A stretch of 64,000 bases of DNA, taken from Embiotoca jacksoni (lineage: Eukaryota > Chordata > Actinopteri > Embiotocidae). The notes below the pieces were generated by a model. It made no database searches. It saw only the letters and a program-made list of their open reading frames with translations, and had not been told where the DNA came from. The translations under genes were made by a program, and so were the position numbers. Shown in pieces: positions 36,711 to 48,800 of the stretch. Where the stretch lies: the NCBI GenBank assembly GCA_022577435.1, contig JAKOON010000012.1:10657412-10721411 (forward strand), written 5' to 3'. Position 1 is the first letter of the stretch. The number at the start of each line of letters is the position of its first letter.

Positions 36711-37174
36711 TTATGAGTTTAATGAGTTTATTGTCCAGAGGGAGACTGGAACCTCCCGCAGGCCACTGCAAAGTGAGCAGCTGGTGTTGAGGAGAAAACC
36801 AGTGACTGGGTCACGTGGCCAGGAACAGAGTCCGGGTTGAGGTCTGAGACCAAAGTTCTGGGTGCCACAGGAGCGTATGTGGGCTTGGCCCAGAGTCTTT
36901 AGGTGAGGAGGAGACGGATCTTCTGTGGTGGCGAACTGGCGAGAGAGCGTGTCAGGCTTTATGTTTTTGGAGTCTGGGTGGTAGGTGATGATGAAATCTA
37001 ATCGCCCGAAAAACAGAGCCCATTGGGCCTGGCGGGAATTCAACCTTTTGGCCGTCTGGATAAACTGCAGGTTCTTGTGATCAGTCCAAACTACCAAAGG
37101 ATGAGACTTAAGCCAGTGTCACCACTCTTCTAGGGGTAGCTTGACGGCTGGGAGCTTATCCCCACATCGTAGTT
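36711..37174 (-). pseudogene. Ty3/gypsy retrotransposon pol fragment (RNase H end)
   Basis: The minus strand encodes VVWTDHKNLQFIQTAKRLNS, RQAQWALFFGRLDFIITY and HPDSKNIKPDTLSRQF, the conserved close of the RNase H region of Ty3/gypsy pol. Upstream, LPAVKLPLEEW is followed by an in-frame TGA and then HWLK, and a frameshift separates the preceding NYDVG-like start (37172). Integrase, protease, gag and LTRs were not found nearby. It is a dead fragment. Confidence 0.85.
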
Positions 37175-40100
37175 TACTGCTGTTTGAATGTTATAACTCA
37201 GTCATTGATCCGTATGACTGAGCACAAACTGCCCACAAATGTTATATAACGTTTGCGCTACAATTTTAGGCTTTCTTTTGCCACACTAGTGTCTTCATGA
37301 CAATGTTGCTCTGTCGCTTGGTTGAGATTCCCATCTGTGGTCAATGCTTTGTGCCGATACAAACGTTAGTGTGCGCACATTAAACTCAGGTGACAACACC
37401 AGCATGTTGCTTTGTCATTTTCCTTTATCTTAAAAATAAATATTTACACTATATTGTTGTATTAAGTTTGAGTTCTGATCTTAATACTGTTCCAAGCACA
37501 TTTGTATTTCCAGGGTGAACATTAAATTGTGATTATGTTAGGGGACACTGTATGTCTACCAAGTCTCATTTATTTCTGTTTATAGAGAGGCTGCGTGCAG
37601 CCGCAAGAGACACAGATTACAAACTCTTCATAATACTGCACACCAGGAAGACTTCTACAAGTAAACAAGGAAATAAGCTTTCAAGGACACAATCAGTATG
37701 AGCCATGTAGGCCACATCATTACAAGAGGTATGAATATATTAACAGTATCAGAGGCTCTCCCGTGTAAGCTTTCAATTTAAAGCCTTTTGTGTATCATGC
37801 ACCATTTAACCTATCATTAACACAAGACTGAAACATTGTTTAGAGTGTGAATATTGAAACATTCCAGCAATGTCTGTTTTCCTCCAAATATTGTGCAGTG
37901 CAGTGAAATAAATTCAACCTGACTGACAGTCACTTTAACTCCTGAGGTCTGGTTGTTTTGAAGCGCACAGAGTTATCTGATTGGTTGATGCCTGTATATG
38001 GCCGACAGAAATGGATTGGCAGAAATGTTCCCAGGAGAGATTGTAACATTTATACATCACAGAGTGACTTTGATTTACTTGACATGCGATGCGGGGCTGC
38101 ACACAGCCAAAACCCTCATGTATCGTTTCTGTCTGAGTAAAAGCACATACTGTACAGTATAATAAAGGTGAGCAAAACTTCACCACAGCTGTCTCAGAAA
38201 AGAATAAGCTGAATTTACACAATGTAATCTCATCATCAGTTTTTTTAAAGCAACTTGATGCACATTTTGTGACGTAAATAAAACTTTAGGTGAATAAAAT
38301 AGACAGTTTGCCCATCAAAACTAGACTCAATAAGATATAATGCCAAAATGAAGACATAGGTCTAAGTCTGGGCTGCCTGGGTCACTGAAGGACAATCAGA
38401 GATCTTTACTACAGTCTCAGGTCGCTAAACTCTTGAGCTGGTTGGTGATTTCAATTTTTTTCCATTTTACAATTACCGAGGCCACTGTCCTCCTGGGAAC
38501 ATTCAGAGCTTTAGAAATGGCTTCATACCACCTTTTAGGTCTTTTAGGTCTGCAGAGACACACAAAGTGTGAATTGTGAAACCTTAAATTCCTAAGTGTT
38601 TGTCTTTCTAAACTTGGTCCAATTCATAAAATGTTCCCAAGGTGTATTCAAATGACGTTCAAGGCGAGGATTATTGAAGCCAACAGCAGGCACCTGACTG
38701 AAATTTGGAGCCTTTTTCCATATCTAAACAAATTGGGAAAAAAAATTCTAAAATGTTTGAACTTTGTTGGTTATTCCCTTACAGAAGAATCACATGAATT
38801 TCACATGAGCAAAAACTAATGTGACCACATGACACATTTGACTGTGAACATGTGGATCCCATTTCGATTCACGTTTTGTTATCACGTTATATGTTATCAT
38901 ATATTGCAACATGTGGTAAATGTGGGAAACTGGATTTTCTTTTTTTATCTAAGGGTTGAGAGTCATGATTTGAAAAATGGCAATTTTAACCTTTGAAAAT
39001 TAAAGCTGATACTAAATCTGAAGCCCCTGCAATATTGCATCATATTGCAGACATTGGTGGTATTGAGTGCACCAGCTGTATACCTTATGTTTATACCAAC
39101 TTGCACTGATGAATTTAAAAGGAGAACACAATTACTTTGATTTTCAGACGTCACAAATTTTTGGGATCATATGTGTACTGTACTGTATTTCGTAATAACC
39201 TGTATACATTGCTTTAACAGTTCTCTTTAAATCTACAGCATAATGGACTTACTAGTTTCTTTTCATTTTTAGACAGCTTTTTGAAGGACATCTTTATGAT
39301 GGCATTAAATATTTAGCACTAAAAACTAAATTGAATGTAAATTTAAGGTTGAGGTACTTGTGAGCTTTATTCATTTGAAAAACAGTTTGGAGATTGTTTC
39401 AACAGTTTGTTTTTTTTCCCCTCAAAATTTACCAACTGTTGGGGGACTCAGAGGTTGCAGAGCCGAGCAGCTGCCACTAAATGAGAATATGGGGAATTAT
39501 GTAGCGGAATCCAATTAACCAATTATAGTGAAAATTTGGGTTTTGCACAGATTATTAATCTTTACGTGCTTGTGTGATCATTTCCAGAATGAAGTGCAGG
39601 TTAATGCACCATTCATTTTTTTAATTTTTTTATTTCCTGTTTATCTGTTAAGTTTAGGTTGAAGTTCAGGTGACATTTTCCTGCTTTGGTGTAACTTTAA
39701 GCTCAGAGACGGATGTTAACAAACCAGAGTAACACAGTCAGTGGTTATGCTTTCCGAGCGCTGCCTGAGCATCACCAGAGGACTTTTAATGGTGGAAATG
39801 ATGCAGAAGAAGAAAATTAATGCGGTTTAAACTCCAGATGGTAGATACCCAGCCAGAGGGCAGCGGGGAAGATTTTGTCTCTCTTTCTTCTCAACCGAAA
39901 TAAAGACAGTGTCTCTGTCATCAGAAGCGAATTTTACACATTAGCTGTATGTGGGAATTTGTTCAGATACATCAGATTAATGGAGTGTCATTTAAGATAT
40001 TGTTCATCACAAAATAGACTTCTTTTCTGATTATATATACAGTTGAATGGCTTTAATATTGTCACATTAAGACTTCAGTAGCACCTCTGTTCTACTTCAC

Positions 40101-40619
40101 CAATCTTTTAGAGCAGCACTTACAAGCAAGCTTCTAATTTGTGGTCAGTAACCTCTGAAGAAAAAAAATGTAATCGTGGGAACTGAGCTTTGAGTTCTGA
40201 TGAACTGCTGCCATCTACTGTCTGTTCTCAGTGGTGCAACAAAAAAAGCTCCTGTTACACTTTTCTCATTTTAAATGTGTTAAATTTATCTGTGCATAAA
40301 AGGTACAAAGGATTAATACCACATACTAACAGTCAGTATCATGTCTGTTCGATGTTGCATCTCAGCCCTCGTGATATTTTAGAGGACTGAACATACGATG
40401 CAACTATTGAACAATTGCTCAGCTTATAATTTTCTTGCTGCAGTAATGTGCCTAAATACAAAGAATGAAATCTTAATTAATATTATTTGTAAATAAATCA
40501 TGTTTTGAACTAAATAATATTATATAATAATAGGATGATAATAATAATAAAAGTGTAAGAAGTGACTGAATGTTCTTATCAAAAAGTTTAAAAGGCAATC
40601 ATTTTGATTATTTATGCGT
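37175..40619. other. Intergenic downstream of tcea3, no gene recognised
   Basis: AT-rich. It includes a degenerate interspersed repeat at 38370-38720. No exon supported. Confidence 0.5.
38370..38720. repeat. Degenerate fish DNA-transposon-like repeat
   Basis: Phrases such as CATTTTACAATTACCGAGGC, GGGAACATTCAGAGCTTTAG and GGTCCAATTCATAAAATG resemble, with many changes, a repeat common in teleost and salmonid genomes. No ends or coding region can be defined. Confidence 0.35.
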
Positions 40620-40620
40620 T

Positions 40621-40626
40621 TTATTG
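40621..40626 (-). terminator. tcea3: tcea3 polyadenylation signal (AATAAA)
   Basis: Plus-strand TTTATT near 40619-40625 reads AATAAA on the minus strand, about 345 bases beyond the tcea3 stop codon. It is the first canonical signal downstream of the gene. Confidence 0.5.
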
Positions 40627-40966
40627 GAATTAGATATATACAAAGTTAACAGCTGCAATGTGACATAGCATGATAAATGCATTATGAGTCTCTCCATCGT
40701 GACAGCACCATGATCATTATTGATGAGTTACAACTGGGTTGATTTAATGACTCAGTCTTCAAACTGACATTCATCCTCAAATTGTCAAATAAGGCAAACT
40801 CTGATTAGCACATGCGTATAAATCTCTAAATTTCAAGTAAAAATTGTAAATACACCTTTTTCGGTTTAAATCACTAGCTGCAATCATTTATAAACTCCCT
40901 TCCCTCTCATTATAGAAAATAAGCAGTTCAGTGGGCACAAAAAAAAGTGGTTTCACCTCAAAGGCA

Positions 40967-41453
40967 TCAGCAGAACTGAAATTTAGAAAAAAACAAAAGC
41001 ATTAAAAATGGTTCAACAAAGTATAAAAGATTGTAAGAGATGAGTTGTTGAGAGCAAGACGTACCTTCCAGCGGTTACCACACTCATTGCACAGAACGAA
41101 CGTGGTCATTGGCTCATCAGCACTACGTGTCTGCACCTAAAATAAACATAGAGGAGGTTTTCACCTAAATCAGACTTTACGCTGAAAAGAAGCAATTTAC
41201 ACCATCCAGAGAAGTCAATGAAGCTGAAACGCATTACTCTCTTCATTCTAATTAGTTTGGAGTATTTCCACCAGTGCAGCACAGGCTTCTCATAACTGCA
41301 CCCACAAACTACCAGTTATTAACAGGCTCAGCGTGGGTCTGTAACACTGTGTGTAACAATAATTGATTTTTCATTATTATTGTAACAGCTGGAGAAACGC
41401 TGTTCTGAGACTGTGAAAAAGGTCATTAAAATCACCATCTGCTTTACTTTAAT

Positions 41454-41492
<39 letters not shown>

Positions 41493-44400
41493 ACATCGTA
41501 ATGTGAAAATGTATTCCTCTCCCTTGCTGGTTTTCCTCTACGTTTTTGTGTTCTGTCATTAAATATTTTGAAATTGCACCTCAGTCTGAAGTTGAAGGTA
41601 CAGTAGGATGGAAGCACGACATAAATGCGGGCACAGAAGCAATAACCTACACACCTCTGTTGCACACACTCACTTCGACAGCCCCATTAAAGCTAAACTT
41701 CATTTCACTTGAGTCTGTGGAATTTGTCTTTAGTAGAGCATGTGAGGTTTGGTTCACATGTACTTCGAACTGGTACATACTGTACGTGCCGGTCTGTTTA
41801 CCTGGTTGTAGGTGCAGTTCCTCTTCTTGCACTTGCCGCACTGCAGCAGGTCAGTGGAGGTGCCCCCAGTTTTGGCCATCTGGTGCTCCCTGATGGCCTC
41901 CTGGGTGAGAACGTTCCTCAGCTGTTTCAGCTCGTCGCTGGCCATTTCCTAAATAAAGTTGATGTGTCGCAGGAGCAGAATGGGACAATGTGAAGTAAAG
42001 AGAGGAAGAGACGAAACAGGTAGGTGCGTGAGACACAGAGCTATGCATGAACTAGTAACGTGCATAAAAACAAATCAGAGCATCACAAGAGTTCATTAAT
42101 GAGTAAAAGTGAAGTCGCAGCACTCTGTACCTCGGCCGACATGGTGGCGATGCGCCTTAAGTCAATGCTTCCAGCGAGTACATTTCTGCGAAGCCCGGGG
42201 TTCTTGGGGTCCTTCAGGTTGCTGATGCGGCTCCGCACTCTGTTCTTATATTTCATGTCAGTGGCCCTTATCTCCTGGTAGATATGTGCGGTCACACAGT
42301 CAAGGAAGAATTAATTCCACTGTGGCACATATCTGGTGATGTTTATAATGTCAAACGGGATGCTTTCCAATTGGTCCATCACTGAATAAACTATAGATAA
42401 GTCAAACTGGCCATAATGGTAAATAATTAGCTCAACTGAAGGATATGATCTTCAATCTCTGCTGCCATGCCATCACAGTTAGATCCAAAATCTTTGTAGT
42501 CATCTGTGAAGACCGGGAAATATAATTCATCTTAAATCAACATACTGCATGCATATTTCAGTGTGTTTCTCCTGCAGCCATTTGGTGCTAAATGGCACTT
42601 TGCAGTCTGTTTCACTATGTATATCAAGACATAAGCTGCTGCAGAGTATACTGTTGATGGTAAAGTGTAATCTTAGCCTCACTGTCTGTGCGCAGGGCAG
42701 CTGCCAGCATCCCAATGCACTTGTCTCTGACGGATTCTCCGGTGGCCAGGTGAGGGGACAGCGGCGCCCCAGGTGAACTGAAGCTGGGTGACATGGGGCT
42801 GGTCGGGGTGGTGGGAGTTTTTGGGGCTTCAGTTTTGCCCTTTCTGTAGAAAAAAAAACACAGAAGTATGTTTTAAGTGTCTGCGTTTTCCTAAAGCTGG
42901 TTCAACTTTATTATGGATTATTTAGAACATTTAATCAATCACAACGCTGCACCCACTCACATAAATGAGGCTTTAACCTTTATCTACAATTATTTATTAA
43001 CTTTCATTATATAAAGCACTCGTCAGAAAATTGTATCAACAAAGCTGTTGTTGTTGTTGTTGTTGTTGTTGTTAAAGAAGCCACATTAATTTCTATTGTT
43101 TATTTTGAGTTGTTTCTTGCCATCCACTGAAAGTTACCGCCAGCTACAAGCTAACTTTTTCCTGTGTGTCTTTTTTCACCAAAGACAGCTGCATGCTGCT
43201 GCTGAAATCCAGACTGACAGGAGCATGAAAACTGACACAAACAGTTCAAGGCTATAAAAATTTTTTTTTTTTTTTAAATAACTACAAGGTGCTAAAATAC
43301 TCAGTACAGCTGAAGGAAAACTGCATAGTTGTATTATAGTTCATGGTTTCTGCAAACTCAACTCAACTCAGTTGAATTTTTATAGCACTTGATCTCCTCT
43401 TCACTTTATGTTATATTTAGCTGGAATGATTATAAAATAATGGTGACGATCTGCAGTATTAATTGTAATGAACCTACAATGACTTGAATATTGTGAAAAG
43501 GATGATATTGAAATACCTCTCCATGCTGTCAATAGAGGGCTTCCTCTGTGGTGGTCCAGGCTGAGCAGGCTTGGAGCTCTGAGACTCTCTCCTTTGATGC
43601 AAAGTCAAAGTCATTTATGTCATTTCCACTTTGACAAAGAAAATCATTTACGCATGATCAGTCATTTATAGTGAAATGGAAGTGAATCAGCACCTTTCAG
43701 CTGTTAGCTTCTTTGCTGGTGGTGGGCTGCTCTTCTTTGAATCAGTGGATTCCCATCTAAGTAAAGAGACACTTTCAGTAAATCTGAGTTCAATCGAGAT
43801 TTGATGTTTCACTTCAAAGTATGACTGAGGTTTTCGGTGCATCTCACTCGTACCCGTCAGGTTTGGAGTCAGTTGAATGGCGTTTCACGGGTTGGCCGGA
43901 CTTCGAGTCAGAGGAATCCTTCCTGCAAGAAAAGAGAGACAGTTGTGACACAAATATCACATACAGTGTAAAAAGTACACACTTGGCTTTATGTTGTACT
44001 GTGGAAGTTATTTCCTGGCTCCTGCAAACCTGTGTTTTTCTTTTTGACCATCTTTTTTGACCTCCAAACTGGGCTTTTTAGGAAGAGGGGGTTTAGAGTC
44101 AGATGAATCTTTCCTGACAAAAGGAAACATTTGTGGATGATTTTGAGCCAAATCCAGCCATTAAAAGTAAAATAAACTCATATCCTCATGTGCAGAAAAC
44201 CAACACAGATCACATAGAATGTGACACCCACAGTTTAACAGGCATTTTCACACACATGACTTGCCAACCTTTCTCTCTTGGCTTCATCTGAGTGTTTTTT
44301 AGACACTTTGCTCTCCACTGAGTCTTTCCTGCAAAAAGAAAAACGTTTTGAACAGGCTTTAACGTCAAGTGCCAATGGCTAGGGGGCTCCCAATAACATG

Positions 44401-47400
44401 TCACAATACTAATCCAACACAGCTCTGTTTTATGTAAAACCAATGAAAAACAGAGATGACAGTGTGAGGTCACTGATCCTCCAGAGGCAACAGCAAACTT
44501 ATTTTTCAAGGATGACTGAGACAGAACAATTTCCAGATCCTAGACCTTTCTTTTTTCACGTGCTCTGACGTCTTTTTCTGTGGAGGAGGCTTTGAGTCTG
44601 TTGACATCTTCCTGCTGCAGCAAACAAAACAACGCAGAAGAAGAAAACTCCAAATGAAATTCTAGGATTTTTTTTTTTTCCCCAAATATTCCCTCTGACA
44701 CTTCCAGGCAGGACCGCATGCAGGCTGTAATGACAACTCAAACCTGTCTCTCTCCTTTTTCCCATCCAGCTTCGGAGGAGGAGGAGGAGGGTGAAGGTGA
44801 AGAGGGAGTGGAGGAAGAGGAGCATTGGGATCCGGAGGCTCTTTTCTAAATGGGAGGACACCTGTAAGCTGAGGTGACTCGTTTCAAAATGAGAATAAGT
44901 AATAGCAGCAGATATCACTGTGATGCAATGCAAGTCAGCATGAGCCTGACCTCAGTGGTGGAGGATGAAGGTGAAGAGGAAGAGGAGCAATAGGAGCATT
45001 TGGGTCCGGCGGAACTTTCCTGAGGTGAAAATCAGCATCTGCATGAGTTTTGCTGAAAATCTCTTTTTTCATCTCATCTTACAAACATGCACCAAAGCAC
45101 GCCTGACCTCTCTTTCTTTACTTCCACTGACGGTCGCTTGGCCTGCGGAGAGGCGGGCCGGGGGACGTGAGGGTGAGGATGTCGGGAGGAAGAGTCTTTA
45201 CTGTCCTTCCTGAGCACAAGTCACAACAATACAGATCAGAGCAAGACTCCGCGACGATATAGTAAGCTGTTCAGGCACATTAACACACACCTGACAGATT
45301 CATCACAGCATGCACCATGCACAGACACCATCCTGTTCGGCCGTGTGTCCAGCCATACAACTGTGGGGAAAAGTGTCGGTGCATATGAGTAACTCAGACC
45401 CTCATGCAGTAGCAGCAGCAAAACTTCTAGTGCTCTTTAGCTCAGGCAGCATCAGAGACCTGACCTGTCTTTTTTCACTACCAAAGCCGGACGTTTGATC
45501 AGAGGAGGAGGCCGCGCCCGTCGAGGAGGAGAGGGGAATTTGGTGGGATACAGAATAGTGCCGTCCAACACTCCTCTCCTGAAATAAATCATTCACACTG
45601 AACCTCTGCTGGACCTTCATGATGTGTAATGATCAGTTTTCAAGCCACCACCTTCTCACCTTTCAAACATTGGTTTGTGAACATCCGCAGGTTTCTCTCT
45701 CTGTGGTTCACTCAGCGGTCTGTCTCGCGTGATGGTCGGCCTCTCGTGTCGGCTTTCTTCTCTGTGTCTGTCCTTCTTCATGTCATCTGCACAGCTGTGC
45801 TTCTTCAGCTCCTCAGGGTGTTTCCCTTTTTTGATCTCTTCCACGTGTCTCATCATTTTTGGTTCTTCCAACAGTCTTTCTTTCCTTGGTTCTGATTTGT
45901 GTTTGTCACTCTGTGGATCGTGTACAGACTTCTGTGTCTTGTTATCCATGTCCAGTTTGGGATTTTCTGCCGGTGTTTGTTTCTCCTTTCTGCTTTCTTG
46001 TGGCTGTTTCTCATTTTGGAGGTTATCTAAATGCTTTTCATCCCTGGGGTCATCTGCGTGTCTCTTTTTGTGTTTGTCATTTTGCGTTTCTTTTGCGTGT
46101 TTTTTGTCTGGCTCTGACTTATGTTTCGGTTTGACATCCAGTCTCCTGTCACTAACGGAAACAAAATGAAGTGTCATTTTTACTTCTGTTGAAAAGCCAA
46201 AAATGTACTTGGTTTTGGTTGTAATGCAACCTTGGCCCCATTCAGAGAGGATTAATATTAAGGGTTGAGATGGGTAAAAAACAAAAAACAACCAACAATC
46301 AGACAAATTCACTTGTATAGGATTTAAATCTCTGAATAGTACTATTTAAATCAGCACACCTCCACCTCAAATGTGAATGGGGAATTGGAAAACATTCAGT
46401 GGTTTAGTTAAAAACTGTTCATGCAAAAATTAAAACATTGAAGAATAACACTACTTTCATGGCTTTTGATCTATAAACACACTTGTAAACATGACTGCCT
46501 TGAAAATGACTTTGAGAATCTGTCAAATTACTGCCTTATATATTTCATATCAGGTTTTGGTTTATGGGAGGCTGTAGCTCAGTCGGTTGAGTGGGTTGCA
46601 CACTAATCAGAAGGTTGGTGGTTTAATCCCAGCTCCTCCTATCCACATGTCTAAGTGTCCTTGAGCAAAACACTGAACCCTAAAATTGATTGGTGTTGTA
46701 AGTCACTTTGGATAAAAGCATCAGCTAAATGAAATGTGAAGTTTTGTAAATGATTTCTGTATTGTATAATCTGTTACAAATCTCTAACATGAAATAAGGC
46801 CTCATTTATGTTTATAGTATACATCAGACCATTCCTACATTTTTGTATCTATGAAATGTTCTCATTTAATATTTATTTTTTTACCAACAGGTATGAATGA
46901 AATCAGTCCATCTGGAGCTGAAAAAAAAATGATGATGCAACACCACTTAAATGACAAAGATGTGAAGACACGGTGGTTTAAAAGCCACCATTGTTAAGAA
47001 GCAAACTTCTTTATTTAAAGTTTTGTATCATCTTTAAACGATCAATAATTTAAAGTGGATAAGATGCTAGATTGTGGCCTGCAAGCAGCAAACTGCCTCG
47101 ACACTTTTCTATTCTATGGTTTGGGCCATTTTTCAAAGCAAATAAGAAAATGCAGAAATAGTGTAGGCCAATTGTAATGTCAAGTCACACTCGTCACTCT
47201 GGGTGCGACAGGTGTTGCCGATCTCCATTTCACCCTAATGTGTGAGGTCCTTGTTAAATGTCATGTGAACTGCACCTGCATATGTGATGTCTGTGCAACA
47301 GCTGTGAACCAACTGACCTGCTGTGTGTCTCGGAGGGGGAGCTGTGGGGAGACGCTGCTGTTTTGCTGGAGTCCAAACCGTTCTTCAGTTCAGCCGGTTT

Positions 47401-48647
47401 CTCAGAGTGAGGATGGCCAGAGTCTGTGTGAGTGTATGTGGGGGGAGGGGGGGGAATCATATCAGCAAATCATTCTGTCTGTGAATGTATTCATTGCACA
47501 AACAATTAATTAACTGCCTTGTAAATTGTGTGTATGTAAATCCGTGTGACAATGTCAGTACCCAGAAGTCTTTTCCAGTCTTTAATGAGGACCTTTGCCA
47601 GGGCAATGACTTCTTCATCTGTGCAGTGCTTCCTGATACCGTTCACAGACATGCCGATTCTCGTTTCCTAAAAATAAACATGCACACAAAAAGTCCACCG
47701 TGAGCTTTAACTATCATGGATTTAATCTGTCAAATTGGTGCAGGACTTTGTGTAGAATGGAAATGATAAATCTGTACTCTGGAACACACCTGGAGAAGAT
47801 TGAGTGTCATATTGAAGCCTTTCAGTTCCTTCAGAAGGTCCATGGCACCCTCCTGTACACATGAAATAATGACAGTCAATGTTATTGTTGTTTTTGACTT
47901 GTAATTCTTGTTCATTTAGAAATATATAATAACGATGTAAAATACAGATTTGAAAAATATGAACATAAAAAAACTCAAATCTGCGGAGTAAGCAGTAACA
48001 GTTTCACTTCTGTATTGTGTTTTCAAAAGCATTCAAGACATACAAACTAATGGCACAGCCTACATTTAAAATATGCACGACACTGGGCATTAAATAAGCT
48101 TTCCTGCTGGCTCTGATCACAGGCTGGAAGTTACTACAGCGTTATAGTCTGCAGCCCTCTGTGTACGAGCGCCATGAAACAATGTCGTGTTTGCACATTC
48201 AGTCACAACACACGCACGACCTTCCCTGCAGGCCGCGTTGTTTACTTTCTGTTGCACACTTTGATTACCATTAAACACGACAAACAGCGGAAGATTTGCA
48301 TAAAGCTGTCGACAAACAGGCAAAAGTTGAGCCACAAACTGCGGAGCTGAATCGTCTTACAGGAGAAATGTAAGCAAACACCTGTTGATCATTTGTTACA
48401 ATACAGTCAGGCTCGTGTTACACGAGTGCAGACTTCTCAAATGGAGAAGAAATCAAACTCATTTTCAACGTAAACCGACGTAGTGGAAACCATTTCACGA
48501 GAGCTATTGACGGGCCTTCAGCGCTGCACGAGGTGGCAGGACAACGCGCCACCTGTGGGTGTCAAAATAGAGTCTCACCGTGTTATTTCTAGACACCATC
48601 TTGTCCAGTTTTTTTGCAATCCGGATGAGATCTTCCTCTCGAGTCAT
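40967..48647 (-). CDS. tcea3: TCEA3, TFIIS-type elongation factor with expanded linker (21 exons, 746 aa)
   Basis: TFIIS rescues arrested RNA polymerase II by stimulating transcript cleavage. Exons (minus): 48579-48647, 47790-47852, 47562-47667, 47318-47423, 45660-46151, 45465-45578, 45108-45209, 44951-45019, 44744-44845, 44546-44611, 44269-44328, 44030-44113, 43854-43922, 43694-43756, 43517-43591, 42683-42843, 42447-42503, 42131-42285, 41802-41948, 41065-41136, 40967-40975. They sum to 2241 nt in one frame. Exons 1-3 give the TFIIS N-terminal domain ([12 protein letters not shown] to IKDWKRLL). Exons 16-18 give the Pol II-binding central domain ([34 protein letters not shown]). Exons 19-21 give the zinc ribbon, CGKC and CNEC, with the catalytic Asp-Glu in RSADEPMT and the terminal NRWKFC. 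The linker exons 5-15 are Lys/Glu/Ser/Pro-rich and make the protein twice the usual ~350 aa. The intron between exons 17 and 18 is AT-AC. Family best match is TCEA3 rather than TCEA1/2. Confidence 0.93.
41457..41495. repeat. (CA)n microsatellite
   Basis: About 18 CA units with one TA interruption, in a tcea3 intron. Confidence 0.9.
42286..42446 (-). other. tcea3: U12-type AT-AC intron of tcea3
   Basis: On the minus strand exon 17 ends GAAGATC and the intron starts ATATCCTTC, the minor-spliceosome AT donor. TTCCTTGAC at 42299-42307 is a perfect U12 branch-point motif, with its adenosine about 14 bases before the intron end CCGCAC. Only this junction restores the conserved [15 protein letters not shown] frame; no GT-AG pairing does. 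The intron is 161 bp. Confidence 0.9.
43045..43073. repeat. (GTT)n microsatellite
   Basis: About ten GTT units in tcea3 intron 15. Confidence 0.9.
46566..46738 (+). mobile_element. tRNA-derived SINE in tcea3 intron 4
   Basis: A tRNA-like head carries an A box, TGTAGCTCAGTCGG (46573-46586), and a B box, GGTTGGTGGTTTAATCCC (46613-46630). A conserved body follows (CCACATGTCTAAGTGTCCTT, GAGCAAAACACTGAACCC), with a tail GGATAAAAGCATCAGCTAAA resembling the 3' end of L2-type LINEs. It is opposite in strand to tcea3. The acceptor-stem folding is lost, so it is not a tRNA gene. Confidence 0.8.
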
Positions 48648-48800
48648 TGCTGCATTTAGTCGACCATAAACCAATCAGTAATGTCGACTGGATATCGATT
48701 TAAAAACTCTTTCAAAATAGGAAAGTTTTGATCCGCTGCAGGTCGGACTTCACGCACGGCGCACTCCATTCAGCCCCAGAGGCGTGTCTTGCTGCAGGAC
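48648..48800 (-). promoter_or_regulatory. tcea3: Candidate tcea3 5' UTR and promoter
   Basis: Directly upstream of the start codon. It holds an inverted CCAAT box (minus-strand CTGATTGGTT near 48670) and a few CpGs. There is no TATA box at a fitting distance and the transcription start is not determined. Confidence 0.35.

Noticed and set aside
45729..46169. A 146-codon plus-strand ORF rich in Ser, Cys, Leu and Phe
   Set aside because: It is the antisense shadow of tcea3 exon 5, whose Lys/Glu/His-rich minus frame has correct splice junctions at both ends.
46566..46640. Possible tRNA gene
   Set aside because: A and B boxes are present, but the arms do not pair as a tRNA and the sequence continues into a SINE body and LINE-like tail.
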